Part shown: positions 63,481 to 64,000 of the stretch, piece by piece
How the letters are laid out: each line of letters starts with the position of its first letter
Position numbering within the stretch: the first letter of the stretch is position 1
NCBI GenBank assembly: GCA_013076295.1
Contig: RQOL01000429.1
Location: 42,926-106,925, forward strand
From: Sanderia malayensis
Lineage: Eukaryota; Cnidaria; Scyphozoa; Semaeostomeae; Pelagiidae
Direction: 5' to 3'
DNA: 64,000 nucleotides
The notes under the pieces: model-generated
Seen by the model: the letters and a program-made list of their open reading frames with translations, nothing else
Databases searched by the model: none
Told to the model about the DNA's origin: nothing
Position numbers and translations under genes: made by a program

Positions 63481-64000
63481 AACTAAGTGAAATACACATG
63501 CATTTGTTTGTTTTCAGTGACATTCACATTCGTTCACACTAATTGCACTTGAATCCGCGTTATTAAAGTTGAAACTAAGTGAAATACACATGCATATGCT
63601 TGTTTTCAGTGATATTAACATTGGTTGACACTAATTGCCATGATTTCACGTTATTACAGCTGAAACTATTAACACAAGCATATGCTTGTTTTCAGAGATA
63701 TTGACATTCGCTGACACTGATTTGCGCATGAATTCATGTTATTACAGCTGAAACTAAGTAAAATGCACAAGCAATTACTTGTTTTAGTTTGATTACCTTC
63801 GTCACACATTCTTTGTACATGAAACCCCGTTATTGTAGTTGAAACTAAGTCAAAGAGACATGCATTGGCTTGTTTTCAGTGATATTAACATTGTCACACT
63901 ATTTGCACATGTATTCAGGTTATTACAGTTGAAACTAAATAAAGTACACATGCAATTACTGTTTTTTAGTGATTATAAACATTCTTTCACACGATTGCAC
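63481..64000 (+). repeat. Distant copy of block R5 monomers, cut by the window end
   Basis: Matches about 42,540-43,050, nearly 21 kb to the left: GACATTCACATTCG at 42,571 and 63,520, then the GAGATATTGACATTCG, GATTACCTTCG, AAGAGACATGC and TTCAGGTTATTACAG monomers in the same order. Several units are shortened (CTATTAACACAAGC, TTGCCATGATTTC, ACATTGTCACAC). The array continues past the window. Confidence 0.85.

Larger units (their letters stand above)
1..64000 (+). repeat. 92-bp satellite DNA array, whole window
   Basis: Head-to-tail tandem repeats fill the window. Landmarks recur every 92 bp, for example ACATTCGTTC at 131 and ACATTCGT at 223. Numbering the monomer from TTCACAC, the conserved landmarks are ATTGCACATG (about 10-19), GAATTCACG (about 19-27), TTATTACAG (28-36), AACTAAG (41-47), ATACACATG (52-60), CTTGTTTTCAG (67-77) and GTGATATTAACATTCG (77-92). 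A typical unit has 30 A, 33 T, 16 C and 13 G. All units I followed have the same orientation; I saw no inversion. No unit contains a long reading frame, and no unrelated sequence longer than about 30 bp interrupts the array. Both window ends fall inside the array. The role is unknown from sequence; centromeric or heterochromatic satellite is the usual setting for such arrays. I do not recognise the family. Confidence 0.98.

Noticed and set aside
1..64000. CRISPR array
   Set aside because: There is no short constant repeat with unique spacers between; the whole 92-bp unit varies throughout, and no cas-like gene is present.
1..64000. Centromere protein B box
   Set aside because: TTCGTT occurs in each unit, which recalls the start of the CENP-B box, but the required A and CGGG further on are lacking (the units read TTCGTTCACACTAATTG).
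1..64000. Telomeric or subtelomeric repeats
   Set aside because: I saw no run of TTAGGG, TTTAGGG, TTAGG or similar short telomere units on either strand.
1..64000. Transposon insertions or a transposon origin of the monomer
   Set aside because: No terminal inverted repeats, target-site duplications, transposase or reverse-transcriptase-like frames were found, and no unit is inverted. A distant origin from a transposon's internal tandem repeats cannot be excluded but has no support here.
1..64000. tRNA, 5S rRNA or other RNA gene-derived satellite
   Set aside because: I could not fit A/B-box promoter elements or a cloverleaf to the monomer, and its AT content is high for such genes.
1..64000. 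Prokaryotic or organellar origin
   Set aside because: A 64-kb stretch with no coding capacity and pure 92-bp tandem repeats is not consistent with a bacterial, plastid or typical mitochondrial genome.

Overview
The whole 64 kb window is one uninterrupted tandem satellite DNA array. I find no gene, RNA gene, transposon or unique single-copy stretch. The basic unit is about 92 bp (roughly 695 units), about 31% GC in the typical monomer, and every unit I followed lies in the same head-to-tail orientation. The array runs off both ends: the first bases are mid-monomer and the last bases are a normal monomer fragment. Long, AT-rich, gene-free satellite of this kind points to a eukaryotic nuclear genome, most likely centromeric, pericentromeric or other constitutive heterochromatin. 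I do not recognise the monomer as a named satellite family and cannot assign a species or clade.

On top of the 92-bp periodicity is a mosaic of higher-order repeats (HORs) found by following private sequence variants. From left to right: a 6-mer (550 bp) and a 12-mer (1,100 bp) at 1.1-4.3 kb; 6-mer (552 bp) and 10-mer (920 bp) arrangements at 4.8-5.9 and 8.4-11.1 kb; long-range copies of 1-800 at 5.9-6.7 kb and of 7.1-8.5 kb at 10.9-12.4 kb; an 8-mer (736 bp) at 16.2-17.7 kb; a copy pair about 4.36 kb apart (17.3 and 21.7 kb) containing a nested 1,191-bp duplication; a 643-bp 7-mer at 20.1-21.4 kb; a 19-mer (1,747 bp) at 22.8-25.9 kb; a 21-mer (1,932 bp, exactly 21 x 92) at 25.6-29.5 kb; a 20-mer (1,840 bp) at 29.6-32.0 kb; and a 10-mer (921 bp) in three copies at 31.5-34.2 kb.

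From about 39.9 kb the array changes character. Two marker monomers that I do not see to the left appear and recur to about 63 kb: a truncated 31-bp unit followed by an AACATT expansion, and a monomer carrying an A-tract. Here the copies are long blocks (about 1 to 3 kb) separated by 3, 5.6, 9 or even 21 kb, rather than simple adjacent tandem copies. Two short filler sequences not derived from the monomer (6,781-6,809 and about 51,576-51,592) and one fusion scar (18,065-18,090, copied at 22,421) mark old breakpoints.

The short open frames on both strands (60-74 codons) are translations of two adjacent monomers and recur wherever the same monomer pair recurs; they are not supported as genes. 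Nothing here works as a genetic pathway. The biological interest lies in how the array is built and turned over, and in possible structural roles.
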